Source: Porphyromonas canoris
Lineage (GTDB): Bacteria > Bacteroidota > Bacteroidia > Bacteroidales > Porphyromonadaceae
Assembly: GCF_000769115.1 (NCBI RefSeq)
Contig: NZ_JQZV01000003.1
Coordinates: forward strand, 124,001 to 188,000
Reading direction: 5' to 3'
Length of the DNA: 64,000 bases
Below are positions 53,269 through 62,877 of the stretch, piece by piece (position 1 is the first letter of the stretch; each line of letters starts with the position of its first letter). Both the position numbers and the translations under genes were made by a program. The notes beneath the pieces are model-generated. The model worked only from the letters and a program-made list of their open reading frames with translations. It was not told where the DNA came from and did not search any database.

Positions 53269-54750
53269 TCAGTCCTTCCAAAAACCACCGTGAAAGACTG
53301 CCAAAACAGTGAAAATCTCCAAGCGACCGATCATCATCATCAAAGACATCACGATCTTGGAAACAGAGCCTAAAGCAGCGTAGCTCTCCGTAGGCCCGAA
53401 AGACTCTAACGCCGGACCGCTGTTGGAGATACACGCAACAGCCACGGAGACAGCACTGTCGAGCTTTATCCCTTCAACGGTGAGAAATAAAATACAGAGC
53501 AAGATGAGCATCGAATAGGCGAAGAAAAAAGTGCCTACCTGACCCACAAATCTTGTCGGAATCACGATATTGTCGGCTCTTACCGGCAATACCGCATTGG
53601 GATGAGTCCGCTTGCGTATCTCGTTGAGTAGGTTCTTGACAAGAATGAGAAAGCGACCGACCTTGAGCCCCCCACTCGTGGAGCCGGTACAGCCCGCAAC
53701 AAACATGATACAGAGCGCGAGCAGAGCAAAGAACGAGAGCCAGCCGTCATAATCTACCGTGTAGTAGCCCGTAGTGGAAATGAGGCTGATGACTTGAAAG
53801 AATCCGTGCCTGAGAGCTTCCAGAGGAGCGTCAATGATTCCTTTCATATAGATCCAGACCGAAGAGGCAAACCCTACAATAACCACAATGGAGAGAAACC
53901 ATCTGAACTCCGTGTCCTGTATGAGCTTCTTGGGCTTCCCTGTAAAGGCAAAATAGATGAGAGAGAAGTTTGTCGCGGCAAGAAACATGAATAACATCGC
54001 CACGACATCCGTATAGGCGGAGTTGTAGTACGACAGAGAGTCCGTCCGAGTGGAAAATCCTCCGGAGCACACACAAGTGAGAGCATGGCAGACAGCGTCA
54101 AACAGGTCCATCGGTCCAATCCAAAAGAGAAGAACGCACGCAAAGGTCAGGATGAGGTAAATGTTGGTAACTTTCTTTGCCATGATGCCGGCTCTCGGCA
54201 TGAACTTCTCGTGGAGAACTCCGCTTGCCTCGCAGTTGTAGACCAAAGAGCCTGATCCTCCGAAGACAGGTAAAAGAGCCAAAGCAAAGACAACAATACC
54301 TATACCTCCCTGCCATTGAGTGATGCTGCGCCAAAGTAACAGCCCTTTTGGTAGAGCTTCTATATTGTCCAATATGGTCGCTCCTGTCGTGGTGAATCCG
54401 GACATCGTCTCAAAGAAAGCATCCGCCGGATTGGGAATGTACCCACTGATAATATATGGAAGCATACCCAAAAGAGACAGGGTAACCCATGCAAGGGAAA
54501 CGGTCAGCATCGCTTCTTTTCTCCCGGACTTGTAGTGTTTTGCCTCCCTGCCTGCAACAAGAAGAGTCCCTCCCACTGCAGCCATCGCAACAATGGCTGA
54601 GAGAAAACTCCATACGATAGACTTGTCGTAAAAGAGTCCTACCGATAGAGAGAGGATTAGAAAGGGAATTTCTAATAAACAGAGAAATCCCAACATTCGG
54701 GCAACGAAGCGGTAGTTCACTTTCCGTCTGATGTTATCGAACAGATGCAT
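53269..54750 (-). CDS. trkH: Potassium uptake protein TrkH/KtrB family
   Basis: A 493-residue inner-membrane K+ translocating subunit with four membrane-pore-membrane repeats. Pore-loop signatures are visible as SGFTTTGATIL, TCVCSGGFSTRTDS, STTGYYTVDY and NSGPALESFG. Length is typical of TrkH. It lies 10 bases after trkA, which supplies the cytoplasmic NAD-binding regulator, so the pair forms a complete Trk system. Confidence 0.94.
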   Translation of the reverse strand: MHLFDNIRRKVNYRFVARMLGFLCLLEIPFLILSLSVGLFYDKSIVWSFLSAIVAMAAVGGTLLVAGREAKHYKSGRKEAMLTVSLAWVTLSLLGMLPYIISGYIPNPADAFFETMSGFTTTGATILDNIEALPKGLLLWRSITQWQGGIGIVVFALALLPVFGGSGSLVYNCEASGVLHEKFMPRAGIMAKKVTNIYLILTFACVLLFWIGPMDLFDAVCHALTCVCSGGFSTRTDSLSYYNSAYTDVVAMLFMFLAATNFSLIYFAFTGKPKKLIQDTEFRWFLSIVVIVGFASSVWIYMKGIIDAPLEALRHGFFQVISLISTTGYYTVDYDGWLSFFALLALCIMFVAGCTGSTSGGLKVGRFLILVKNLLNEIRKRTHPNAVLPVRADNIVIPTRFVGQVGTFFFAYSMLILLCILFLTVEGIKLDSAVSVAVACISNSGPALESFGPTESYAALGSVSKIVMSLMMMIGRLEIFTVLAVFHGGFWKD

Positions 54751-54760
54751 AGATTCTTTG

Positions 54761-56101
54761 TTAGGAGAAGAAGTGTCTCAACTTTATTAAGGAGTGTCCA
54801 AGACAGAATGCAAGGACTACATCATTGGGTTGTATTACGGTAGATCCTTCCACAAGCTGCATTTTCCCATCTCTAATGAGAGCTCCAAGACTTATTTCGT
54901 TGGGGAGCTTCAAATCTTTGATCTGTTTGGAGGTTATCTTGGACCCCGGTTTTGCTACCAGTTCCACAACATCGGCATTGGCAATAGCCAGACACTTTAC
55001 GTTATTTACATCCACATTGAGGAGATGTCTGTATATACTTCCTACAGCAATTAGCTTCTTATTTATAAGGATCCCTATCTCCATCTGTTCTGCAATAGAG
55101 AGGTAGTCGATGTTCTCTATCCGGGCAATAGAACGATACACTCCCATCCGTTTAGCAGCCAATGTTGCCAGAAGATTGGTTTCGGAATTACCGGTAAGTG
55201 CTGCAAAACATTGGGCATCCTCTATACCCTCCGCTTGCAAAAGTTGAGGATCTCTTCCGTCTCCATGGATAATCATGGTATTGGATGGAACGCGTTTTGC
55301 CATCTGCTTACACTTTTCATAGTCCGTGTCTATGATTTTTGCTTTGATGTTGGATGGTAGCAGCTCCACAGCTTTGATGGCTATTCTACTGCCTCCCATC
55401 ATTATGATCTTTCTTACTTCTGATCTTTCTTTTCCACAGAAGATCCTTACTTTATCGAGATTATCCTTTTCGCAGGTTACGAATATAATATCTCCATCTT
55501 CTATTTTGGAGTTACCCCTGGGAATAATAGTCTCCTGCTTTCTTTTTATGGCGACAACGTGGAAGTACTTTTCTGTACTCGCGAGTTCCGAAAGATACAT
55601 ACCCGATAGTGGAGCTCCGGGCATCATTTTTACTGCAAGCAACTGAACTCTTCCCTCCGAAAGACTCCAATATTGTCTTGTCCAAGGTAAACGTACTCCA
55701 TCTACTATCTCTTGGGCTGCAAGCAATTCCGGATAGACCATGTAATCGACACCGAGGTTTTTGAAGAAAGCGGCATTGGGATCTTCGAGATACTCCTGGT
55801 TATTGATCCGAGCCATGGTCTTCTTTGCCCCAAGGTTATGGGCAAGTATGGCTGCTGTGATATTTGTACTCTCTTCGGGGGTGACACTTATGAAGAGATC
55901 ACTTCCTGCAATGCCGGCATTTCTGAGATCTGCCAAGGACGTCGGACTCCCTTGTATCGGTAGTACTTCCAAACTATTGTCGTATGCAAACTCCAAACGA
56001 GAAGCATCAGAGTCCATGATTGTGATGTCATGATCTTCTCTCGATAGTAGAGTTGCAAGGTGTGATCCTACTTCTCCGGCTCCGGTAATAAATATCTTCA
56101 T
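54761..56101 (-). CDS. trkA: Trk potassium regulator TrkA
   Basis: A 446-residue peripheral membrane protein with two RCK_N/RCK_C repeats. FITGAGEVGSHLATLLSRE begins the first NAD-binding fold, MMGGSRIAIKAVELL the second near residue 233. The C-terminal RCK_C part includes ITSKQIKDLKLPNEISLGAL. It gates TrkH, encoded 10 bases downstream. It begins 16 bases after dxs. Confidence 0.95.
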   Translation of the reverse strand: MKIFITGAGEVGSHLATLLSREDHDITIMDSDASRLEFAYDNSLEVLPIQGSPTSLADLRNAGIAGSDLFISVTPEESTNITAAILAHNLGAKKTMARINNQEYLEDPNAAFFKNLGVDYMVYPELLAAQEIVDGVRLPWTRQYWSLSEGRVQLLAVKMMPGAPLSGMYLSELASTEKYFHVVAIKRKQETIIPRGNSKIEDGDIIFVTCEKDNLDKVRIFCGKERSEVRKIIMMGGSRIAIKAVELLPSNIKAKIIDTDYEKCKQMAKRVPSNTMIIHGDGRDPQLLQAEGIEDAQCFAALTGNSETNLLATLAAKRMGVYRSIARIENIDYLSIAEQMEIGILINKKLIAVGSIYRHLLNVDVNNVKCLAIANADVVELVAKPGSKITSKQIKDLKLPNEISLGALIRDGKMQLVEGSTVIQPNDVVLAFCLGHSLIKLRHFFS

Positions 56102-56117
56102 ACGTAATGAAATAACT

Positions 56118-58040
56118 TTATAGAAGAGAGGCGTAGACCGCTTTTATCTTTTTTAGAATACTTTGTGTGTCTATTTGGCTATAAGCATATTGTTCAGGAA
56201 CGCTGCCATGAGGGATAAACTCATCATCAATACCTAACATATATACTTTAGGGATGCTTTGATTTTGTTCCGAATATTCTGAAAACCATTCCAATATCGC
56301 ACTTCCTATCCCTCCTTTTCGAGATCCATCTTCAATTGTAATCACAGCTTTGTATCCTTCAGAAAGTATCTCTCGAAGAATTGTATCATCCAGAGGTTTT
56401 ACAAATTTCATGTCGTACAATGCCGGAGTTGGTTCTCCGTTTTTTTGCATTTCGTCAATTGCTTCTATTGCATTGCATACGATAGGTCCATAGGTCAATA
56501 CTGCAATGCCCTTACCTTCTTTCAACTTCTCTCCTTTTCCTATCTCCATTTCTTCCAATGGTGTTTTCCACTCAATCGTATGTCCGCTTCCCCTTGGGTA
56601 TCGGATTACAATGGGGCAGAACTCCGGATGCTTGTATGCTGTGTACATCATATTCCGGAGTTGCATTTCATTTCTGGGAGAACAGAGAACAAGTCCCGGA
56701 ATGGTACGAAGCGAAGCAATATCGTAAAGTCCATGATGAGTACAACCATCTTCACCTACCAATCCTGCACGATCGAAGCAGAATATTACAGGGGCTTTTT
56801 GCATGGCTACATCATGAATAATATTATCATAAGCGCGTTGAGAAAAAGTAGAGTAGATATTGCAGAACGGAATAAGTCCGGATAGAGAAAGACCCGCAGA
56901 AAAAGTTACGGCATGTCCTTCTGCTATACCTACATCGAAGGTCCTTTCCGGAAATCTTTTTTGCAACAAAGTCATAGAGCATCCAGTTGCCATTGCAGGA
57001 GTTACTCCTACAACTCGCTCGTCCATTTCAGCTAATTCTACAAGAGTTTCTCCAAAAACATCTTGATACCTAGGTGGTTGAGGATGATCACTTGATGAGG
57101 ATAGGCGCTCTCCGTTTTTACTATTAAACTTACCCGGGGCATGCCATACAACCTGACTTTCTTCCGCAGGCTTGTAACCTTTTCCTTTCGTTGTGATAAG
57201 ATGTAAAAGCTTTGGACCGGAAAACTCCTTTATGTCTCTAAGAACCTTTACCAGATAAATCACATCATGTCCATCTACCGGACCGAAGTATCTCACATCA
57301 AACCCATTAAAAAGATTTCTATGCTCAGAAAACAGAGATTTTATACTGTTGTGAAATCTTACGACCTTTTTCTTTTTCTGTTTGTCCATCAAGTTCATAC
57401 TTGATAGCCCTTTGTACGCCGTATATCTTAGCTTATTGTAGGTCTTGTTAGTGATGAGATCTACCAAAGCTTTGTTTAGTCCTCCCGTACTGGGATCTAT
57501 GGACATATTATTATCATTCAGAATAATAAGAAGATCATTGGGAGAGTTTGATGCATTATTGATTCCTTCAAAGGCAAGCCCTCCGGTCATAGAACCATCA
57601 CCAATGATTGCTACCACTTTCTCTTTTCTACCACAAAGCCTGTTCGCAACGGAAAACCCCAACGCTGCGGATATAGAATTAGATGCATGTCCTGCAATAA
57701 AAGCGTCATAAGAACTCTCTGCTCTAGATGGAAAGCCACTTAATCCGTTCCATTTACGCAATGTTTCGAAGCGGTCTTTCCTTCCGGTCAAAACTTTATG
57801 AGGATACGCCTGATGCCCAACATCCCAAATAAGTTTGTCTTCAGGTGTGTCATAAACATAATGTAGAGCTACTGTTAGCTCTACCACTCCAAGTCCTGCT
57901 CCAAGGTGTCCGGGATTTCTGCTTAGTGTGTCTATAAGGAAGAGACGAATCTCTTCACAAAGTAAAGGGAGTTCTTCTTCCTTCAGATGCTTAATATCTC
58001 CGGGAGTATTTATATTGTCCAAAAGAGGGTAGTTCATCAT
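56118..58040 (-). CDS. dxs: 1-deoxy-D-xylulose-5-phosphate synthase
   Basis: A 640-residue thiamine-diphosphate enzyme that condenses pyruvate with glyceraldehyde-3-phosphate, the first step of the MEP isoprenoid route. DVGHQAYPHKVLTGR carries the conserved histidine. GDGSMTGGLAFEGINNAS through ILNDNNMSI is the ThDP/Mg site. GIAEGHAVTFSAGLS and the DRAGLVGEDGCTHHG motif follow. Two adjacent ATG codons open the frame. First gene of the trk/ugd run, with a -7 box at 58075-58082. Confidence 0.96.
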   Translation of the reverse strand: MMNYPLLDNINTPGDIKHLKEEELPLLCEEIRLFLIDTLSRNPGHLGAGLGVVELTVALHYVYDTPEDKLIWDVGHQAYPHKVLTGRKDRFETLRKWNGLSGFPSRAESSYDAFIAGHASNSISAALGFSVANRLCGRKEKVVAIIGDGSMTGGLAFEGINNASNSPNDLLIILNDNNMSIDPSTGGLNKALVDLITNKTYNKLRYTAYKGLSSMNLMDKQKKKKVVRFHNSIKSLFSEHRNLFNGFDVRYFGPVDGHDVIYLVKVLRDIKEFSGPKLLHLITTKGKGYKPAEESQVVWHAPGKFNSKNGERLSSSSDHPQPPRYQDVFGETLVELAEMDERVVGVTPAMATGCSMTLLQKRFPERTFDVGIAEGHAVTFSAGLSLSGLIPFCNIYSTFSQRAYDNIIHDVAMQKAPVIFCFDRAGLVGEDGCTHHGLYDIASLRTIPGLVLCSPRNEMQLRNMMYTAYKHPEFCPIVIRYPRGSGHTIEWKTPLEEMEIGKGEKLKEGKGIAVLTYGPIVCNAIEAIDEMQKNGEPTPALYDMKFVKPLDDTILREILSEGYKAVITIEDGSRKGGIGSAILEWFSEYSEQNQSIPKVYMLGIDDEFIPHGSVPEQYAYSQIDTQSILKKIKAVYASLL

Positions 58041-58074
58041 ACGTCATCAAAGACCTTATTTAGTCCATGCTAAA

Positions 58075-58082
58075 CAAAGTTA
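58075..58082 (-). promoter_or_regulatory. Bacteroidetes -7 box for dxs
   Basis: The minus strand reads TAACTTTG, an exact TAnnTTTG, 35 bases upstream of the ATG. The -33 position falls inside the inverted repeat at 58101-58142. Confidence 0.5.
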
Positions 58083-58100
58083 GCAAAACCCATGAAACTA

Positions 58101-58142
58101 TTAGCATCATCTACAGCACAAAGAAGATGTAGATGATGCTAA
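58101..58142 (-). terminator. Inverted repeat between sialidase gene and dxs
   Basis: TTAGCATCATCTACA and TGTAGATGATGCTAA form a perfect 15-bp stem with a 12-base loop, 32 bases past the sialidase stop. No long T-run follows; probable terminator. Confidence 0.65.
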
Positions 58143-58174
58143 ATTATATTGTATCGAACAAAAACGATAGAGAA

Positions 58175-59746
58175 CTACTGCTTCATAGCATCCTCAAAAA
58201 GCCATTCTGGAGATAGTCTGACAAAAACAAGACTGATCGGTTCGTCCTCTTCTGTAAAATATCCTATGTCTCCATTCGGTAAGATGGCAAGATCTGTGTA
58301 TGCCGTTGAGCCTTTGAAAATAGTCTTATTCCACTTCCATGTCTTTGCTTCATCGTTAGAAATGAATATTGTACCATTTTTGCGAGCGCCTTTATCAAAA
58401 GGTATGGAGTGTAGAAGAAACTCTACATTTGGTCTCGACTCATGTTTATATCTCATGATAGCACCATTACAAGCAGGCTCTATTATTTCAGACCATTTAG
58501 CCGGAGTGCCCCATGTCTGACCTCCATCACGGGAGATATTATAGTATCTGTTACCTCTGAATTTATTTCTTATACTCATTAGAAGTCGTCCGTCTTTCAG
58601 CTCTATAATCTTACTTTCATCTCCTCCCATCATAGCCGGTCCGGATACTTTCCATGTCAGACCTTCGTCATCAGAGTAGTAAGCATAATTGTTTAGAGAG
58701 CCCATTTCACCTTCTCGTACAGCTGCTGCAAAGAGTATTCTCCCATTTTGAGTGACACATCCATTGCCCGATGCACAGAAAGAAGCCCACCAATGCTTGC
58801 GCATATCGTTGCTGTTTTCCTCTCCGAATAATTGTGAGGTAATATCTCTCGGAGCAGACCATGTAAGACCATCATCTGTGCTTTCAGAGATATAAGTTCT
58901 GTTCGGGTCATTGGCACGACTTTGCCATAGCCCGGTACCACCTACGTATATCATCAGTAGCTTTCCACTTTTGGTCTCGACGATTGCGGCATCTCCATAT
59001 CCCTTGAAACGCCCTTGACCCTCAGCAACAAGGATCGGCTCGCTCCAAGTATTGCCGTTGTCTGTACTACGTTTGACAACGATGTCTATATCTTCCGGAA
59101 GATCCACGATGTTTGCTTTTCGCTTATCTGCGATAGCTATGATGGTACCTTTTTTTGTGGTGATGATTGCCGGGATGCGGTAATTCTTTGAATTATAATC
59201 CCCCGGAGCCCAAAGTGTAGTGTATGCTTTGAACACTCTTCTCTCACTTTCGTTTACACTCTTTATCACCATCTGCTTCCCGTTAAGCAGGGCAGATCGT
59301 ATTTCGGATTTTACCAAAGAGCCTTCTGGAGCATTCGGATTTATTTTGGCTGTAAGATAGATGAGATTATTGGCTATGTGTTTATCCTTAAATCTAAACT
59401 TAAGAGATATTCCCCCCCCTCCGGTAAAAGGCTTGTTCATAGCCTTTATCGGAGTCGGAGTTTTGTAATCTACTATATCTCTTATCCTGTCTACAGAAGA
59501 GCTGTAAGCCACTATTTGGGATAGAGGAGTATCGGACAGGTCTAAGAAAGAGAGTGAGAGAGCTATATTTTGGGGCAATTTCTCTGCCGGTTTTATATAT
59601 AGTTTACAGAGAGTTTGCATCTCTTTCCCCATGGCTGTGCCGTGATTGGAGTAGTGGACATATAGTGTATCCGGAGTTTGACCACTTAGGTTTGTTTTCA
59701 ATCCAAACAGGCAAAAACCTGCCAATAAAATCAATCTTTTCTTCAT
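58175..59746 (-). CDS. Exo-alpha-sialidase
   Basis: A 523-residue secreted GH33 enzyme that removes terminal sialic acid from host glycans. The signal peptide is MKKRLILLAGFCLFGLKTNL. An N-terminal beta-sandwich carbohydrate-binding region precedes the catalytic propeller, which begins near residue 180 with the YRIP motif (NYRIPAIITTKKG). Asp boxes are STDNGNTW, STDDGLTW, SDDEGLTW and SRDGGQTW. Length and layout match the Porphyromonas sialidase. The start at 59746 places the signal peptide correctly and avoids overlap with the next gene. No anchoring domain. Confidence 0.93.
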   Translation of the reverse strand: MKKRLILLAGFCLFGLKTNLSGQTPDTLYVHYSNHGTAMGKEMQTLCKLYIKPAEKLPQNIALSLSFLDLSDTPLSQIVAYSSSVDRIRDIVDYKTPTPIKAMNKPFTGGGGISLKFRFKDKHIANNLIYLTAKINPNAPEGSLVKSEIRSALLNGKQMVIKSVNESERRVFKAYTTLWAPGDYNSKNYRIPAIITTKKGTIIAIADKRKANIVDLPEDIDIVVKRSTDNGNTWSEPILVAEGQGRFKGYGDAAIVETKSGKLLMIYVGGTGLWQSRANDPNRTYISESTDDGLTWSAPRDITSQLFGEENSNDMRKHWWASFCASGNGCVTQNGRILFAAAVREGEMGSLNNYAYYSDDEGLTWKVSGPAMMGGDESKIIELKDGRLLMSIRNKFRGNRYYNISRDGGQTWGTPAKWSEIIEPACNGAIMRYKHESRPNVEFLLHSIPFDKGARKNGTIFISNDEAKTWKWNKTIFKGSTAYTDLAILPNGDIGYFTEEDEPISLVFVRLSPEWLFEDAMKQ

Positions 59747-59768
59747 GTAGATGGTGTTGAGGTATAAG

Positions 59769-60731
59769 TTAAATAGGCTTATTGAATCTCTTGGATAGTA
59801 CTTCAAGCATATCCTTGGTCATAGCATCGAGATTGAATTTCGGATTCCATCCCCACTCTTCTCTTGCACAAGAGTCATCAAGAGAGTTTGGCCAAGAATC
59901 TGCGATACCTTGACGAAGAGTGTCTATATTGTAATCCATCGTGAAGTCAGGCATCTGCTTTTTGATTGCAGACGCCAATCCTTCAGGATCAAAGCTCATA
60001 GAGGCGATGTTAAAAGAGTTTCTATGTACCAGTTTGGATGGGTCTGCTTCCATGAGTTGAACCATACCTTCAAGAGCATCGGGCATATACATCATATCCA
60101 TAAATGTGCCCGGTTTAAGGGGACAAGTATATTTACGCTCATTTATAGCACTGTAATAGATGTCCACGGCATAGTCTGTAGTACCTCCCCCCGGAGGAGC
60201 CACGTTGGATATGAGACCCGGAAAACGAGTAGAGCGAGTATCTACCCCAAAGCGGTGGAAGTAATAATCGCTTAAAAGCTCTCCGGATACTTTCGTAACG
60301 CCGTACATGGTACGAGGTCTTTGTATGGTATCTTGAGGGGTGTTGTCTTTAGGGGTTCCGGGGCCGAATGCTCCTATGGAGCTTGGTGTAAATACCGCAC
60401 ACCCTTTTTCTCTTGCAACTTCAAGAGTGTTGAATAGACCGCCTAAGCCGATATGCCAAGCCAGTTGTGGTTTAGATTCTGCTACTGCAGAGAGTAGAGC
60501 TGCAAGGTTATAGATTGTGTCGATCTTGTATTTTTCTACAACATCTGCAATCTGTTGTGCATTAGTGATGTCTACGATTTCCGCCGGTCCGCTTTCCAAC
60601 AATTCTCCTTTCGGAGCAGCAGATGGGATGTATCCTGCGACGATATTTCCTTGAGGATAATGTTTTCGCAGATGCAAGGTTAGTTCAGAACCTATCTGCC
60701 CTGTAGACCCAATAATAAGAACATTCTTCAT
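59769..60731 (-). CDS. L-threonine 3-dehydrogenase, SDR type
   Basis: A 320-residue extended short-chain dehydrogenase. The NAD motif is IGSTGQIGSE. The catalytic serine region is FTPSSIGAFGPGTPK and the Y/K pair is in MYGVTKVSGE. The C-terminal DDSCAREEWGWNPKFNLDAM is typical of UDP-galactose-epimerase-like threonine dehydrogenases of Bacteroidetes. It oxidises threonine to 2-amino-3-oxobutyrate. This fits amino-acid catabolism; other SDR epimerase activities are less likely. Confidence 0.87.
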   Translation of the reverse strand: MKNVLIIGSTGQIGSELTLHLRKHYPQGNIVAGYIPSAAPKGELLESGPAEIVDITNAQQIADVVEKYKIDTIYNLAALLSAVAESKPQLAWHIGLGGLFNTLEVAREKGCAVFTPSSIGAFGPGTPKDNTPQDTIQRPRTMYGVTKVSGELLSDYYFHRFGVDTRSTRFPGLISNVAPPGGGTTDYAVDIYYSAINERKYTCPLKPGTFMDMMYMPDALEGMVQLMEADPSKLVHRNSFNIASMSFDPEGLASAIKKQMPDFTMDYNIDTLRQGIADSWPNSLDDSCAREEWGWNPKFNLDAMTKDMLEVLSKRFNKPI

Positions 60732-60883
60732 AAAAGCATGTAAATTTTGGATAAATAAGTTTGTGTCAATTCGTATGTTTTTACTTACTGCTGTACCCTC
60801 TCTTTACTTTAGACATAGAGCGGTCTCGTTGATATCCAAAATAGGGGGGAGCGGAACGCCGGACAAAGATACAAAGAATAATT

Positions 60884-61945
60884 TTACAAAGGGAGACGGA
60901 TCATGTGTGTTACTTTGTGTCCATCTATCTCTTCAATTTTTTCCAAGATTCTCTGCTCTTTTTTCTCTTTGTCAAGATGAGAAACTTGTGGCGCAAAGAC
61001 TCCTTTTTTCAACCTTACATCAGAGGTCTCTATTCTGATTTCATCCCAAAGATCTGCCTTGAGAAATGCCTCCAAGACTCTTTGTCCTCCTTCCACCAAG
61101 ATGCTCCGAATGCCTTCTTGAGCGTAAAGAGCTTCTATCTGTTTCGGGAGAGAATCAGTATCTGCAGAGAACAGAGACCACATATCCCGTTTAGATGAAA
61201 AGTGTTCGGGGCGGTTGTCGAATAGATTTGCATCGCTACTCCAAACCAGCTTGCGAGGTTCTTTCCCATGCCAAAGTCTCAGATCCAGCCGTGGGGAGTC
61301 TTTCAGAAAGGTCTCTTTTCCTATGAGAATTGCTTCAAATTCAGCTCTCATTTTATGTACCAGCATAGAAGTAAAAGGAGTGGATATCTTACAAGGGGAT
61401 AGCTGGACAGGAGTATCCGGAGTCCGATTATCTATAAATCTGTCACTGCTCTCTGCCCATTTGAGTGCTATATAAGGTCTTTTTTTGAGTTGTCTCACAA
61501 AGAAAGGAAGAGCCAAGCGGATACAAGCCTCTTTTTCGACATCTATATCCACACGGATGCCGTGCGATCTGAGCTGCTCGATGCCTCCTCCCTGAACTTT
61601 TGGGAAAGGGTCTTCTACTCCTATAACCACGTGGCGTATCCCTGAGTCTATAATAAGCCGGGAGCATGGCGGTGTTTTCCCATGATGGCAGCAAGGCTCC
61701 AGCGTCACGTATAACGTGGATTCCGGTATCAAGGCTCTGTTTTTCTCCGACACACTACGGAGGCAGATCACTTCCGCATGAGCTTCCCCTGAATATTGGT
61801 GATACCCTTCTCCTATAATGGTACCGTTGTGCACAAGCACAGCCCCCACTTTGGGGTTATCCTTTACACTGTTCCACTCTGCTCGTTCTGCAATCTCCAC
61901 AGCCCGTAGCATATACATACTTTGTTTGTCAGAAGTCAAATTCAT
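60884..61945 (-). CDS. ribD: Riboflavin biosynthesis deaminase/reductase RibD
   Basis: A 353-residue bifunctional cytoplasmic enzyme. The N-terminal deaminase domain has HAEVICLRS near residue 55 and EPCCHHGKTPPC near residue 84, the zinc ligands. The C-terminal reductase domain (about residues 150-350) includes RPYIALKWAESSD and SILVEGGQRVLEAF. It acts on the pyrimidine intermediate after GTP cyclohydrolase II. Divergent from prmC, with 35 bases between start codons. Confidence 0.93.
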   Translation of the reverse strand: MNLTSDKQSMYMLRAVEIAERAEWNSVKDNPKVGAVLVHNGTIIGEGYHQYSGEAHAEVICLRSVSEKNRALIPESTLYVTLEPCCHHGKTPPCSRLIIDSGIRHVVIGVEDPFPKVQGGGIEQLRSHGIRVDIDVEKEACIRLALPFFVRQLKKRPYIALKWAESSDRFIDNRTPDTPVQLSPCKISTPFTSMLVHKMRAEFEAILIGKETFLKDSPRLDLRLWHGKEPRKLVWSSDANLFDNRPEHFSSKRDMWSLFSADTDSLPKQIEALYAQEGIRSILVEGGQRVLEAFLKADLWDEIRIETSDVRLKKGVFAPQVSHLDKEKKEQRILEKIEEIDGHKVTHMIRLPL

Positions 61946-61965
61946 CTTCTCCTATCCTTTTTTCT

Positions 61966-61973
61966 TACATTTG
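61966..61973 (+). promoter_or_regulatory. Bacteroidetes -7 box very close to prmC start
   Basis: TACATTTG is an exact TAnnTTTG. Only seven bases separate it from the prmC ATG, so a transcript from it would have almost no leader. Confidence 0.35.
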
Positions 61974-61980
61974 CATCACG

Positions 61981-62877
61981 ATGAATACTCTTTTCCCACA
62001 GCATTTTGTGCGATACATAACATCCCAACTTCTCCCCGTGTATCGGAGTGAAGAGGGGGCAAAGAGCGTTGCTCGGCAAATATTGGAGTATTTGGTAGGA
62101 AAGCCGTACCCCTCCATTGTTTTGGACAAAGATAGCACAATAGACCAAGAGAGCATAGAACAGAAAGCCCGTGATATTGTAGAGAGACTCCTTCAAGGGG
62201 AGCCTTTGCAGTATATTTTCGGCTCTGTCGAGTTCTTTGGGCTTGATATAAAGGTTGGTACCGGTGTACTTATCCCCAGACCGGAGACAGAAGAGCTTGT
62301 TTCGCTTTTGCACTCAAGAGGATGGCTTTTACCGAATAAGCGATATGCAGACCTCTGTTCCGGTTCGGGCTGTATAGCTGTGGCGCTGGCTGCTCTCACT
62401 TTCCCCTCTTTTGTGGATGCGGTGGATTTCTCTCCGGAGGCTCTCTCTTTTACAAGTGAAAATCTTAGGACAAACGGATATGCCGATATGCAGAGGTATC
62501 GGGTAGTCTCTCATGATCTTCTTTCCGGAGCACATGATACCGAGGGAAAGGTATATGGAATCGTAAGCAATCCGCCTTATATTCCACAGAGCAAAGAAAA
62601 GGAGATGGAGCACAATGTTCTCGGCTTTGAACCACACCTTGCACTTTTTGTGCCGGACAGCGATCCTCTCTGTTTTTACAGGGCTATTCTCGAATCTTAT
62701 ATGCCGAAGCTGGAAGAGGACGGATTTTTTGCATTTGAAACAGAGACGGATTTTACCAACGATGTAGCTGCTTTTGCCCACAGACTGTGTGGAGAAAGAG
62801 GAGAGGTTGAGGTATTAGAGGATATGTTCGGACGAGACAGGTTTTGTCTGATAAAACTAAAAAGCCTGCGCAGATGA
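61981..62877 (+). CDS. prmC: Release factor glutamine methyltransferase
   Basis: A 298-residue SAM-dependent enzyme that methylates the GGQ glutamine of RF1 and RF2. The N-terminal helical domain ends at about residue 85. IPRPETEELV, DLCSGSGCIAVAL (SAM motif) and the catalytic SNPPYIPQSE-like NPPY near residue 197 are visible. Its stop TGA overlaps the recX start (ATGA), so recX is translationally coupled. Confidence 0.95.
   Translation: MNTLFPQHFVRYITSQLLPVYRSEEGAKSVARQILEYLVGKPYPSIVLDKDSTIDQESIEQKARDIVERLLQGEPLQYIFGSVEFFGLDIKVGTGVLIPRPETEELVSLLHSRGWLLPNKRYADLCSGSGCIAVALAALTFPSFVDAVDFSPEALSFTSENLRTNGYADMQRYRVVSHDLLSGAHDTEGKVYGIVSNPPYIPQSKEKEMEHNVLGFEPHLALFVPDSDPLCFYRAILESYMPKLEEDGFFAFETETDFTNDVAAFAHRLCGERGEVEVLEDMFGRDRFCLIKLKSLRR

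Noticed and set aside
53234-53434. 67-residue N-terminal extension of UDP-glucose dehydrogenase
   Set aside because: It overlaps the end of trkH and is unlike the family; the Rossmann motif begins right after the ATG at 53233.
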